From: an uncultured Collinsella sp.
Lineage (GTDB): Bacteria > Actinomycetota > Coriobacteriia > Coriobacteriales > Coriobacteriaceae
DNA length: 19,745 bases
NCBI GenBank assembly: GCA_900544225.1
Contig: UQUD01000034.1
Coordinates: 1-19,745, forward strand
Direction: 5' to 3'
Position numbers and translations under genes: made by a program. The notes beneath the pieces are model-generated. The model was not told the DNA's origin, made no database searches, and was given only the letters and a program-made list of their open reading frames with translations. Below are positions 8,270 to 16,252 of this stretch, piece by piece. How positions within the stretch are numbered: position 1 is the first letter of the stretch; every line of letters starts with the position of its first letter.

Positions 8270-8837
8270 CGATAGGAATCGTAACGGGGGCTCTCAACAA
8301 CAGGGTTTCAATACTCAGCGAGCCGGTGGGCAACTTCATGATGTTGAGCGGCTGGTTATGGGGGGCCGCGAGGCTATTGCTAATAGCGCCGAGGCACAGC
8401 GTCAGCAACGCCGCCTTGTCGAGAGCATGGCTAAAAAAGATGCGGTGTATGGAACCGTCATCGACCAAGGATATGGTACGTATGATGGAAGGCCCTGTTC
8501 GATTAGGTTGTACGAAAACCGCATTGAGATTGTTGCAAAACGCGAAGGCTCGACGCTGGATAATCATCCGGTGGTCAAGTCGCTTATCCCCGGCCTTGGC
8601 AAAAGCAAGGCTGTTGCGGGAAGGATTCTTGCTCCGGGAAATTCAAACCCGCCAATCGTCATCCCCGCTAATGCCATGACGGGTTTTCAGCAAGTGGCAT
8701 GGGGGTTGTTCCCGACGTTTGTATTCATGCGAAGGGATCCTGTGACGAGGAAGCGAGAGTCTCACACGATTAAAGCTATGACTAGAGAGCTCGGCTATTC
8801 GTTAGAGCGTTTTGGCGCTACGCATTACCACTTCTGA
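8226..8837 (+). CDS. Soluble protein sharing the kinase C-terminal domain
   Basis: This 203-residue protein has an N-terminal Gly/Asn/Gln-rich segment (about 1-35) and a charged helix (about 40-75). Residues 82-203 are clearly homologous to kinase residues 1262-1388. Shared landmarks are G-Y-G-x-Y-D-G-x-P-C, I-P-A-N-A, R-E-x-H-T-I-K and a terminal H-[FY]-H-[FY]. I do not recognise the domain as a named family. No membrane segment or signal peptide is seen. The start is the first ATG after an in-frame stop at 8220-8222. Its SD is weak, so initiation may depend on the small ORF just upstream. Role unknown; sharing a domain with the kinase suggests a common ligand or shared assembly. Confidence 0.8.
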   Translation: MPTLNLGNMFGSSGNDRNRNGGSQQQGFNTQRAGGQLHDVERLVMGGREAIANSAEAQRQQRRLVESMAKKDAVYGTVIDQGYGTYDGRPCSIRLYENRIEIVAKREGSTLDNHPVVKSLIPGLGKSKAVAGRILAPGNSNPPIVIPANAMTGFQQVAWGLFPTFVFMRRDPVTRKRESHTIKAMTRELGYSLERFGATHYHF

Positions 8838-8858
8838 TGATTTGTGAGGATATAGACA

Positions 8859-9980
8859 ATGGGCATGGGGGAACGAGATTCTGAGGGCCTGTCGGCGCAG
8901 GAGCGACTCGAACAGCTTCGCGCTCAGCGGATGGCACCGAAAGATACCGGGGTTCATATTGAATCCGACGCAGCAAATGGACGTGTGGACATCAACTGGA
9001 ATACCGCCGGTGCACCAAAGCACCATGTGAGCATTAATTTATCGCGCATTGTAGATGCTATTCCGACCGTCATTCGTTTTCTTCCGGTGCGTATTTTTAC
9101 GGTGTGGGGTCTTTGCTCGGTCTGGTACCGTCTGTTCCTAAATACAGGTGGAGACGATATTTTGCATACGGGTCTCCCTGCTCCTGGATATAGCGCTTTT
9201 AACCCATTCGCTCAAGCAGCCGTTATTTTCGGTGGCCTAATTGTCGTTTCGATTGAGTTATTAATTGGACCGTTGAGTCTGATTATCAAACAGCTGATCA
9301 TTGGTCTTTTCTATTTGCTACGCGGTTCAGCTGCTACAAGGCGCGCATTATCGGATGCGCATGCTCAATTTAACTTTGGTCAGTTTATCGCTGACACGCG
9401 CGAAGGCTATCACAATGGCTATTCACTATTGGGGTCGGCGTTGCGCGCAAAACGTGGTGCGCGCAACGGCTCATCTTCTCTTGATTACGGCGAGGGTGCT
9501 TTGACGGGCGTAGATCCATATTCATATCAATATGATGATGGAATTGGTGATCGTCCGTCCGTCTTGGAACTGACTGATGAAGAGGCCGATCGCTTGTGGG
9601 ACCTGTACTACCCGGCCTACGGCGCCGAGGGCCCCATGTCCAATCTGCACGAGGCGCTCGCCGCGGGCGACCCGCAAGACCTCGCTCTCAACGTGGCGGA
9701 GTGGTGCGAGCAAAACGGCACGCCCGACACGCGCGGCTGGTTCGACGACCCCGCCTACCCGGGCGACTACGTCGATGCCGGCACGTTCTACCTCATGGCG
9801 TACTCGTTCTGGGAGCAGGCGGCCGAGGCGCGGCGCGTGGGGCCGATCGAACCGCTCGCGGACGACATGAGCCGCTTCATCCTGCGCCACCTGAGCGACT
9901 GGTCGCGCGAGAACGCCCACGCCTACCGCTGGCGCGGTGACTGGCGCGACGCTGACTACTTCGACAAGGACCGCCTGTAG
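8859..9980 (+). CDS. Membrane protein of unknown function, compositionally mosaic
   Basis: The 373-residue protein starts with a charged cytoplasmic segment (1-60). Hydrophobic segments follow at about 72-93, 116-136 and 139-156. A basic/Ser region leads to an acidic, Trp/Tyr-rich domain (about 237-373). A GTGAGGA SD lies 8 bases before the ATG. The base composition changes sharply inside the gene near 9590: counted lines before it are about 45-55% GC and those after it are 68-75% GC. This suggests that the C-terminal domain has a different origin or was recently exchanged. The C-terminal part begins near L-T-D-E-E-A-D-R-L and reads like a compact helical domain, but I cannot assign it. Membrane location in the operon's signalling complex is inferred. 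Confidence 0.78.
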   Translation: MGMGERDSEGLSAQERLEQLRAQRMAPKDTGVHIESDAANGRVDINWNTAGAPKHHVSINLSRIVDAIPTVIRFLPVRIFTVWGLCSVWYRLFLNTGGDDILHTGLPAPGYSAFNPFAQAAVIFGGLIVVSIELLIGPLSLIIKQLIIGLFYLLRGSAATRRALSDAHAQFNFGQFIADTREGYHNGYSLLGSALRAKRGARNGSSSLDYGEGALTGVDPYSYQYDDGIGDRPSVLELTDEEADRLWDLYYPAYGAEGPMSNLHEALAAGDPQDLALNVAEWCEQNGTPDTRGWFDDPAYPGDYVDAGTFYLMAYSFWEQAAEARRVGPIEPLADDMSRFILRHLSDWSRENAHAYRWRGDWRDADYFDKDRL

Positions 9981-10001
9981 GCGGCGGAGGGGGAAACACG
10001 G

Positions 10002-10907
10002 ATGGCAATTAATCAGAACGGGTCTGACCGCGGGGGCGCCGGATCCAACGGATCGGATATCAACGATATCGTGAACCGCTTGGGCGGTCCGCGCGTAGTG
10101 ATCGTTCTTGCCGTGGTGATAGTCATCGCGATTGTGGCGGTCACGTCCATCACAAGCGGCATCTCCGACACCAATCGGCAGACCGAGCAGCGCGCCGAGG
10201 CCAAACAGCAGCAGGAGGATGAGGCGGCGCGCGCTCAGCGTAAAAAGGAAAAAGAGGAGCGCCACCAGGAAGAAGCGAAAAAGGCCACAGTGCTCACGCT
10301 CGATGAGATTACGGACGAGGCACTGCGCTCGGACTTAGCACTCGATGCAGATGAGGACGGCAATATTTCGCAAGAGACTGCGGATGAAGCTAGCTCAATC
10401 GACGTCGAGTCGTTTGATTCGCTTCCGCTGTTGGCCAACTTCCACAACATCACGACGTTTGGCATTGGCGACTACGACAGCGAAAGCTACGACATAAGCT
10501 CCATTAGCAATATCACTCATTTGTCCATTGGCGACTGCTCGGTGCCTCAGGTTGATCTCACACGTTTTCCTCAGCTACAGCGCGTTACCATAAACAGGCT
10601 CGAGAGCCCCGTCGATACCTTGAATGCCAAAAACATGTCCTCGTTGTCGAACGTCCAGATCGAAGGCCTTGATGGCAGTATTGGGACGCTTGACCTGTCG
10701 GGTGATGTGAACCTCGAGGTTCTGAAGATCAGTAGCAGAGTCGACACGCTTAATCTGTGCGGGGCAGGCAGGGAAGATGCCTTCCATTACACTTTTACGC
10801 CCAATTGCGTTGGCAAGATCTTGTACGACAGCGACACGAACAGCAGCCTGGTCGAGTATTTGCAAAAAATGAGCAGTGACTACGGTTACACCATGGAGCA
10901 GCAGTAG
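10002..10907 (+). CDS. Single-pass membrane protein with EF-hand-like loop and LRR-like domain
   Basis: The 301-residue protein has a short Gly/Ser/Asn N-terminus and one membrane segment at about 31-53, preceded by V-N-R-L-G-G-P-R. A highly charged Glu/Lys/Gln coiled-coil-like stretch covers 57-94. An EF-hand-type loop D115-A-D-E-D-G-N-I-S follows; position 12 is Thr instead of the usual Glu, so calcium binding may be weak. Residues from about 140 to the end form leucine/isoleucine-spaced repeats like a leucine-rich solenoid. There is no cleavable signal; the topology is probably N-in with the C-terminal domain outside. The SD GGAGGGGG at 9986-9993 is strong. The next gene encodes a paralogue. 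It is probably a surface sensor or adaptor of the operon; the ligand is unknown. Confidence 0.82.
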   Translation: MAINQNGSDRGGAGSNGSDINDIVNRLGGPRVVIVLAVVIVIAIVAVTSITSGISDTNRQTEQRAEAKQQQEDEAARAQRKKEKEERHQEEAKKATVLTLDEITDEALRSDLALDADEDGNISQETADEASSIDVESFDSLPLLANFHNITTFGIGDYDSESYDISSISNITHLSIGDCSVPQVDLTRFPQLQRVTINRLESPVDTLNAKNMSSLSNVQIEGLDGSIGTLDLSGDVNLEVLKISSRVDTLNLCGAGREDAFHYTFTPNCVGKILYDSDTNSSLVEYLQKMSSDYGYTMEQQ

Positions 10908-10934
10908 CGATGCGCTCAAGTGAGGAGAAGCGAT

Positions 10935-11999
10935 ATGGCGAATTTTAAGCCCGACATGTCTTGGCGGGATAACGAACGGGTTCAGCGTGTGACCGAGCAG
11001 CCTACGGGCGGGGCTAATGAGCCGGCTGCCGAGACGCCGGATGTGCGGGTGAATATGCGTCCGAACGGGCAGGCAACCGAACAGTCTGCTGGGCAGGCGC
11101 AGCAGACGCCGGGGCGTTCGACAAGTCGGATCCCTCGCCCTGCCAGGCAGCCGAATGGACAGGCGGCTGAACGTGCAAATGAAGCCGTTTCTCGCTTGGG
11201 CGGCGTTCGCGCCCTGGTAGTGCTTGCGGCGGTTGTGGTCATAGGCGCGGTTGCCGTTTTCTCCGTGATTGGCGGCGTCGGTGACGTGCAAGGCGGCGGG
11301 GGAGCCTCGTCGAGCGCCTCTAAAGAGTCGAGCTCAACTGACGCCTCTGGCTCCGAGACCAAGAAAGAAAAAGGTCTCGTCGATGTTGATGCGATCACGG
11401 ATGATGCTCTGCACGGGCTGCTTGCCGACTACGATAACGATGACGATGGCCAGCTGACCGCCAAGGAGACCCAGCGCATCACGAGGCTGGTCGTAACCGA
11501 AGAGGTGACGGATTTCACGCCCATTAGCAAGCTGGACAAGCTCGATACGCTTGGCATCAATACCCTGAGCGCCAAGAGTGCAGACTTTAGCGAGCTCGAG
11601 GCACTCGAGGTGCTCAAGTTTGGTGACATGACGACCCAGGACCTCGACCTGAGCGTCTGCCCCAAGCTCAATTCCTTTTGTATTGAAAGCCTTAAGGGTG
11701 CTGTCAATTCCATCAACGCTTCGGGTCTTAAGAACCTGATGTTCTTTACCGTTGACCAAGGCCTTCAGGGAGACGTCGAGAAGATTGATCTTTCGAATGA
11801 TGACATTCTTGGCGCACTCGAGATTACCTGCAACGTCGGTGAGCTCAACCTGTCGGGTTGCAGCCACTCGTTCCCCAAGCTCAACATTGCCGCTGATCAC
11901 ATCGACAAGATCGTGGTCGACAGCAACACCAACGCGGACCTGGTGGCCACCCTGCGCGATCTTTGTACCCAGAAGGGCTGGACGCTAGAGGAGCGGTAA
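10935..11999 (+). CDS. Single-pass membrane protein, EF-hand plus LRR-like, paralogue of preceding gene
   Basis: The 354-residue protein has a longer cytoplasmic N-terminus (1-90) rich in Gln, Pro, Arg and Thr. One membrane segment lies at about 92-115, preceded by V-S-R-L-G-G-V-R. A Gly/Ser linker follows, then a canonical EF-hand loop D167-N-D-D-D-G-Q-L-T-A-K-E178 in which every calcium-ligand position is acceptable. The rest is a leucine-rich-like domain. It aligns with the previous protein from A-I-T-D-D-A-L onward, and both end in D-S-x-T-N-x-x-L-V followed by W-T-L-E-E-R or Y-T-M-E-Q-Q. I chose the ATG at 10935 because GAGGAG (10922-10927) sits 7 bases before it; an in-frame GTG at 10920 overlaps that SD. 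It is the last gene of the operon. Confidence 0.83.
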   Translation: MANFKPDMSWRDNERVQRVTEQPTGGANEPAAETPDVRVNMRPNGQATEQSAGQAQQTPGRSTSRIPRPARQPNGQAAERANEAVSRLGGVRALVVLAAVVVIGAVAVFSVIGGVGDVQGGGGASSSASKESSSTDASGSETKKEKGLVDVDAITDDALHGLLADYDNDDDGQLTAKETQRITRLVVTEEVTDFTPISKLDKLDTLGINTLSAKSADFSELEALEVLKFGDMTTQDLDLSVCPKLNSFCIESLKGAVNSINASGLKNLMFFTVDQGLQGDVEKIDLSNDDILGALEITCNVGELNLSGCSHSFPKLNIAADHIDKIVVDSNTNADLVATLRDLCTQKGWTLEER

Positions 12000-12051
12000 G
12001 GTCCCTTGGAGCGGCAGAGTGCTTTTGCTGCAAGGCCATAAACGAACAAAT

Positions 12052-12089
12052 AGAAGTGGGGCTCGGTTATTTCCGAGCCCCACTTCTTT
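12052..12089. terminator. Bidirectional intrinsic terminator between convergent genes
   Basis: A perfect 15-base-pair stem (12052-12066 with 12073-12087) has a six-base loop TTATTT. On the + strand TTTATC follows; on the - strand the continuation is T-rich (TATTTGTTCG). It should end both the nine-gene operon and the convergent unknown gene at 12124-13395. Confidence 0.9.
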
Positions 12090-12123
12090 ATCTATTTCTG
12101 AGTTGTGGCAGTCTATCTACCGC

Positions 12124-13395
12124 CTATGTGAACATGCGGTCTCTCAGCTCGGCCGCCTCATTAATCTCGACGTTGGTGCGGCCTTGGTGGTCTTCGGTGC
12201 GTTTGCTGGTGAGCTTGCCGTCCTTTAGTCCGTAGGTGGTGTACTGAACGATTGCGCCGGCGGTTTCGGCTGCCTGACGCAGGGGCTCGTAGGTGTCGGT
12301 TTGCTCGCACCATGCATAGAAATCATCAACGGTGGCGTTGGGATTGCCGCTAAAGAGTCGATACCATTCGCGTCCAAAGCTGCCAAGGACCGAGAACGTC
12401 TTTTTCTCGACAAGCTTGTCGCCCTTGTATTTGTAGTCCAGCGTGAGGTCCACCAGATAGGCGGCTCCCGTTTCAAAGGCGTTCTCGTTGCCCTGATGAC
12501 CGATGACCTCGGTCTCCGGATAGTGCTTACCAATAAACTCGGCGGCATCGCCTTCGTAATCGGCAACGATGCGCGCACTCTGCACCTTGCCACGTTTGTA
12601 CGTGTAGTGCAGGATGCGCAGCAGTCGCTCCTGCCAAAACGCATAGGAAAACAGGTGGTCGACAAAGTGCGGGTTCTCAAGACGATTGGCCCGATCCATC
12701 CAAACAGTTTGGAACAGTTGGTAGTCGGCCTGCGGCTCGTCCGTGACCTCGCGGAACCACTGTACGGCGACGTCGGCGGGGATATAGAACGATAGTCGCT
12801 CCTGCGGAGTACCGCTCTTGGTCGTTTTGGCGCGCAGGGGAATCTCGACCTCGTAGCCAGAACCGTCGTCCGTTCCGCAGTTTAAAACGGGCGGCAGCAT
12901 AAACTGGCAGGGGCCCTCGTCGCATACGCGCATCGGCTGGGGGCTAACAGGTTGCCCTTCAAACTCCATCTCGATGTCTGTGTCGTCTTCTTCGTCCTCG
13001 TCATCATCTTTGATGCCAAGGTCGTAGCCGGTGTAGTAGTCATCCAGGTGTCGCTCGTTTACATTTCGCCCGTTTACGACGTCAAAGACGGTAACACCCG
13101 TCATGCGGTCGCAATACTTTGCGACTTCAAAGAGGTTGCAGCTCTCCTCGGGCGTAAAGTTATCCATGCGGTGCAGGAACTCGGTAGAGCATTCATCGGG
13201 ATCATAGCCGTCCATTTCGCTGTCACCGAGCCAAAAGTTGGGATCACGATTGCTTTTGAAGTACCACCAGTACCAGACGGGGCCGAATACCGCATTTACG
13301 CCAAAAAAGACTTTCTGGATGATGTTGCCGTTGCCGTCGAACTTGTAAGCGAGCGGCAAGTTAACAACCGGAACGTTTGATGTGTCACGCGCCAT
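12124..13395 (-). CDS. Unknown 423-residue protein with acidic centre
   Basis: I do not recognise this protein. It has an aromatic stretch F-G-P-V-W-Y-W-W-Y-F near residues 37-46 and a very acidic segment D-D-D-E-D-E-E-D-D near 130-138. The C-terminal half looks well folded. A faint internal repeat is visible: the N-terminal Y-K-F-x-G...FG-x-x-W-Y block is echoed near the C-terminus by Y-K-Y-K-G...FG-R-E-W-Y. There is no signal peptide, and the aromatic stretch is too short to be a sure membrane span. An AGGGAG SD (complement of 13402-13407) lies 6 bases before the start. Transcription probably starts near 13469 from its own promoter with the shared palindromic site. Function unknown; co-regulation with the three genes to the right is the best clue. 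Confidence 0.8.
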   Translation of the reverse strand: MARDTSNVPVVNLPLAYKFDGNGNIIQKVFFGVNAVFGPVWYWWYFKSNRDPNFWLGDSEMDGYDPDECSTEFLHRMDNFTPEESCNLFEVAKYCDRMTGVTVFDVVNGRNVNERHLDDYYTGYDLGIKDDDEDEEDDTDIEMEFEGQPVSPQPMRVCDEGPCQFMLPPVLNCGTDDGSGYEVEIPLRAKTTKSGTPQERLSFYIPADVAVQWFREVTDEPQADYQLFQTVWMDRANRLENPHFVDHLFSYAFWQERLLRILHYTYKRGKVQSARIVADYEGDAAEFIGKHYPETEVIGHQGNENAFETGAAYLVDLTLDYKYKGDKLVEKKTFSVLGSFGREWYRLFSGNPNATVDDFYAWCEQTDTYEPLRQAAETAGAIVQYTTYGLKDGKLTSKRTEDHQGRTNVEINEAAELRDRMFT

Positions 13396-13475
13396 GGTGT
13401 GCTCCCTGCGATGATTTGTGTTGCGCGCGAAGGCCAGATTCGATGCGTCTGACCTGCGCGCGCCTGTTACTTCGC

Positions 13476-13513
13476 ATGCTAGGCCGCCTGCGTTGCATTC
13501 TGTTGCGCAACAT
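13476..13513 (-). promoter_or_regulatory. Promoter with palindromic operator for the 423-residue gene
   Basis: Read on the - strand, ATGTTGCGCAAC (13513-13502, within a perfect 12-base palindrome at 13501-13512) is followed by TAGCAT (13481-13476). Exactly 23 bases separate TTGCGC from TAGCAT. The predicted transcription start is near 13469, about 74 bases before the start codon. Confidence 0.7.
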
Positions 13514-13545
13514 CGCGGACGGTGCGGTTCGACGTCCAGGGGCGA

Positions 13546-13557
13546 TGCCGCGCAACA
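13546..13557. promoter_or_regulatory. Degenerate second copy of the palindromic operator
   Basis: TGCCGCGCAACA matches the palindrome TGTTGCGCAACA at 10 of 12 positions and lies 45 bases centre-to-centre from the perfect copy at 13501. It may be an auxiliary binding site upstream of the same promoter, but a chance match is possible. Confidence 0.35.
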
Positions 13558-13587
13558 GATACATGGCTTGGTCGTGCCAATCGCTCT

Positions 13588-16182
13588 CTAGTAGCGCGCC
13601 GAGCGCTGGGCGTTGCCCGGGTTGTAGCCCGCCCAGGCGGCGATGACGTCCGACTCAACGACGCTCGTTGCAATGTTGATAAAGCTGCCGGTACGGGGCA
13701 GGTCGGTGTGGAAGTCTTCGAGCAGGTTGGGCTGGAAGCTAAAGTCCTCAAAGTTGACGGTGTTGGGGTTGTAGAGCTGACAAGTACCATCCTCGGTAGA
13801 GATCGGGCCAACCATGTAAACGGCCTTGTGCTCTACGACCTCGGTATCGTCGACGTCGATCATCTCTCCGCGATCGTGCGCGGCAACGGCGTGCTCCATG
13901 AGCTCGAGGAATCGGTCGGCTTCGGCGCTGCAGAGTACGCAGCGCGAGAAGAGCACCGTAAGGGCATAACCCGTTTTACGACCCAGTTTTTCTCGTAGCT
14001 CGCTAAATCGTTGCGACTGCTCCGGGGTCATGCGCGTCTTGGACGGCGCGGTCTGCTTGAGTCCGCACGTTTTAAGGAACATCGCGTTGGCCTTGCGCAG
14101 GGCGCTCATGGCGGCAGAGTCGCTCTTTGCCGCGGAGACGTCGATGCGTCCTCCCTCGGGAATCTGTTTATAGCGAGAGAAGCCCTTCTCGCCCTCGACG
14201 GGCATCCAGTACGTAATGACGTCATTTTCCACTACGCTAAAGCGGCACGTAAAGGGCGCGCCGATTGCCGGTGCCTCGCCGTAGAACTTTACGCGTACGG
14301 CTTGGTCGGTGTCCGCCATCCACATCATAAAGCGATGGCTATTGTCGCCGTCATGGCTCCGGAGCTTTGCAATAAGGTAGCAAACCGAGTCGCAACGGCT
14401 TTCGAGTGCGGCGCCTCTTCCGGTGGCGATGGCGCTTATACCCTGGGCCTTGAGCTCGATGTCGCGGTGCAGCGCGTTGAGCTCTTCGGATGTCAACAGG
14501 TCTTGGCCGAGAAGCCCCGCGACAAGCGCGCCGACTTCTATGTCGGTAGTAAGGGCGGCGTCGATAACCTTGCGGTGCGCCTGGTGGCTTGCATAAGCCG
14601 GCAAAGGTTTGCGGCCTGTGGCAAATCCAAATGGGTCTCGGATCTGATCGCCGCCGCGATAGAGCGGCTCCAAAAAGAACATGTTCATGTCATTTTGCTT
14701 GCCCTGCTTTTGACCGTAGGCATCGAGGGAGTTCCAGACATGCTTCTCTGCAATGGGGTTCATCCACAGGCTGATTTTCGATTTTTCTGCCGAGGAGGTC
14801 GAGGTGTTCTTTTTGGAACTTGCGGCGGGACGCGAGGCCGGTTTCTGATATCCAGCGGGGAGAACTTGCTCAAGATCGAATTTTTTAAGCAGCCTAACGT
14901 AGACTCCGACCGATGCTTCTTCTGCCATTTCCGCCATGACCGACTGCGATGGGTCGTCGACAAAGGAAATGCGCGTTTTGCCATCATCGGAGACTGCCTG
15001 GCAGTAGCCGCATCGAAGTGCAACGTAGCCTTCGTTTTCGCTGCCGCGGTCAAAGTACATCTGCTCTTTGCATCCGAGTGTACCGGGGATGAATGCGGTC
15101 GGGTTTGCCATGTCGGGGATCGTAATGGCAGCGCCGGTCGCGCGTTTAAGCTCATCGAAATACTCGACGTACAGCGGAATGTTGTAGTGCTGGACCAACG
15201 TCTCGAGAACGATGGCGTTGGGCACGGAGTGCGCCACGCGATAGCGCACGGAGTTATAGCCCCATTCGACATCGGTTGCGTCATCGGGGATTCCGTGACC
15301 CACCATGGTCCTCAGGACCTCATCGGGTGAGTCAAACGTGCTATCGGGCGTGCCGCAAATCGCCTGGAGCGAGAACCCGCCAAAGCACTTGTCGAGATCA
15401 TCGCGGATATATGCGCAGCAGTCATGGTTGGGAAAGACGATGCGAAACGTCATCGCACCCATGGCCTGGGACATGTAGACGTTGTCCGATGCCTGGGCAT
15501 CGGACTCTGCCTGGGTATCGGACTCTGCCTGGGGCTCCTCTTGGGCGCCAAACTGGTCCTTGAGAAAGTCGAAGTACAGGGACACGTTTCCGCGCTGCGC
15601 ATACGAACGCATGATGGGGTCGGTGGTGTCCTCAAAGTACTTTTGGCTTCCGTCGGGCATGGACATGGTTCCCATGCCGCAGCGGAACAGGGTGTCGGTG
15701 GCACCGTCGAACCCCTCTGGGAAATACACCCAGCAGCTCTTGTCGACCACGTTTGCAAACGAGACGCTATCGCCCTGCGCATCGGCGATCACGGCGCCGG
15801 CGGCGATCTCATCGGCATCGGTGTACTCGTAGTAGACGGGAACGCCGATCATCTTGGAGATAGTCTTGGCAACCTCCAGCGAGGGGATGCCGTTGTATTC
15901 GTACTGGAGCGAGTTGTAGCCCCAGACGACGTTGGTGACCTCTTCGCCGTCGGACCCGCAGGTTTCCAGGGCGGCATTGATGGCGTCGGTCGGATCCATG
16001 TGCTGGAAGTCCTCGTAATCGGGGATCACGGCAGCAAAGCAGAACTCGCCATAGTCTCGCTCCAGGGCAGCTTTGGCCTGCATGCAGATGTCGTGGTTGG
16101 GAAACACGATACGATTGACAATCTGGTTGATCGAGATCCCTCGGTCGGTATCTTGAAGCAGATGCTCAAAAATCTCGTCCAT
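13588..16182 (-). CDS. Unknown 864-residue protein with internal duplication
   Basis: I do not recognise this protein. Two homologous modules occupy about residues 24-212 and 247-436, both with R-I-V-F-P-N-H-D near their start, W-G-Y-N-S in the middle, a C-G motif and a closing V-x-x-Y/V-x-x-L-K block. An acidic Gln/Ala/Ser linker separates them, with an 18-base tandem repeat in the DNA. A Ser/Lys-rich linker (445-470) leads to a different C-terminal region (470-864) containing a beta-rich M-M-W-M-A-D...Y-W-M-P-V segment. No signal peptide or membrane span is seen, so it is probably cytoplasmic. I chose the ATG at 16182 because AAGAAGGA precedes it closely; extending to 16416 would run through the promoter and give an atypical Arg-rich N-terminus. 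It is transcribed from its own operator-bearing promoter. Confidence 0.8.
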   Translation of the reverse strand: MDEIFEHLLQDTDRGISINQIVNRIVFPNHDICMQAKAALERDYGEFCFAAVIPDYEDFQHMDPTDAINAALETCGSDGEEVTNVVWGYNSLQYEYNGIPSLEVAKTISKMIGVPVYYEYTDADEIAAGAVIADAQGDSVSFANVVDKSCWVYFPEGFDGATDTLFRCGMGTMSMPDGSQKYFEDTTDPIMRSYAQRGNVSLYFDFLKDQFGAQEEPQAESDTQAESDAQASDNVYMSQAMGAMTFRIVFPNHDCCAYIRDDLDKCFGGFSLQAICGTPDSTFDSPDEVLRTMVGHGIPDDATDVEWGYNSVRYRVAHSVPNAIVLETLVQHYNIPLYVEYFDELKRATGAAITIPDMANPTAFIPGTLGCKEQMYFDRGSENEGYVALRCGYCQAVSDDGKTRISFVDDPSQSVMAEMAEEASVGVYVRLLKKFDLEQVLPAGYQKPASRPAASSKKNTSTSSAEKSKISLWMNPIAEKHVWNSLDAYGQKQGKQNDMNMFFLEPLYRGGDQIRDPFGFATGRKPLPAYASHQAHRKVIDAALTTDIEVGALVAGLLGQDLLTSEELNALHRDIELKAQGISAIATGRGAALESRCDSVCYLIAKLRSHDGDNSHRFMMWMADTDQAVRVKFYGEAPAIGAPFTCRFSVVENDVITYWMPVEGEKGFSRYKQIPEGGRIDVSAAKSDSAAMSALRKANAMFLKTCGLKQTAPSKTRMTPEQSQRFSELREKLGRKTGYALTVLFSRCVLCSAEADRFLELMEHAVAAHDRGEMIDVDDTEVVEHKAVYMVGPISTEDGTCQLYNPNTVNFEDFSFQPNLLEDFHTDLPRTGSFINIATSVVESDVIAAWAGYNPGNAQRSARY
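15491..15530. repeat. 18-base tandem repeat in the inter-module linker
   Basis: Units at 15491-15508 and 15509-15526 differ at one base and are followed by a partial third copy. On the - strand they encode repeated Q-A-E-S-D-x, the flexible linker between the two duplicated modules. Confidence 0.75.
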
Positions 16183-16252
16183 CGTTCCTTCTTTCGTATG
16201 CGGTGGAAGCCGACGATCCCGGGTTTTAGGGCTCGTGACTTTGCTAACTCGA

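Noticed and set aside
10920..10934. GTG start for the last operon gene
   Set aside because: The GTG overlaps the GAGGAG that serves the ATG at 10935.
14011..15330. 439-residue open frame on the + strand
   Set aside because: It lies opposite the 864-residue gene. That gene has an SD, a promoter and homologous internal modules, while this frame has a Cys/Arg-rich random composition.
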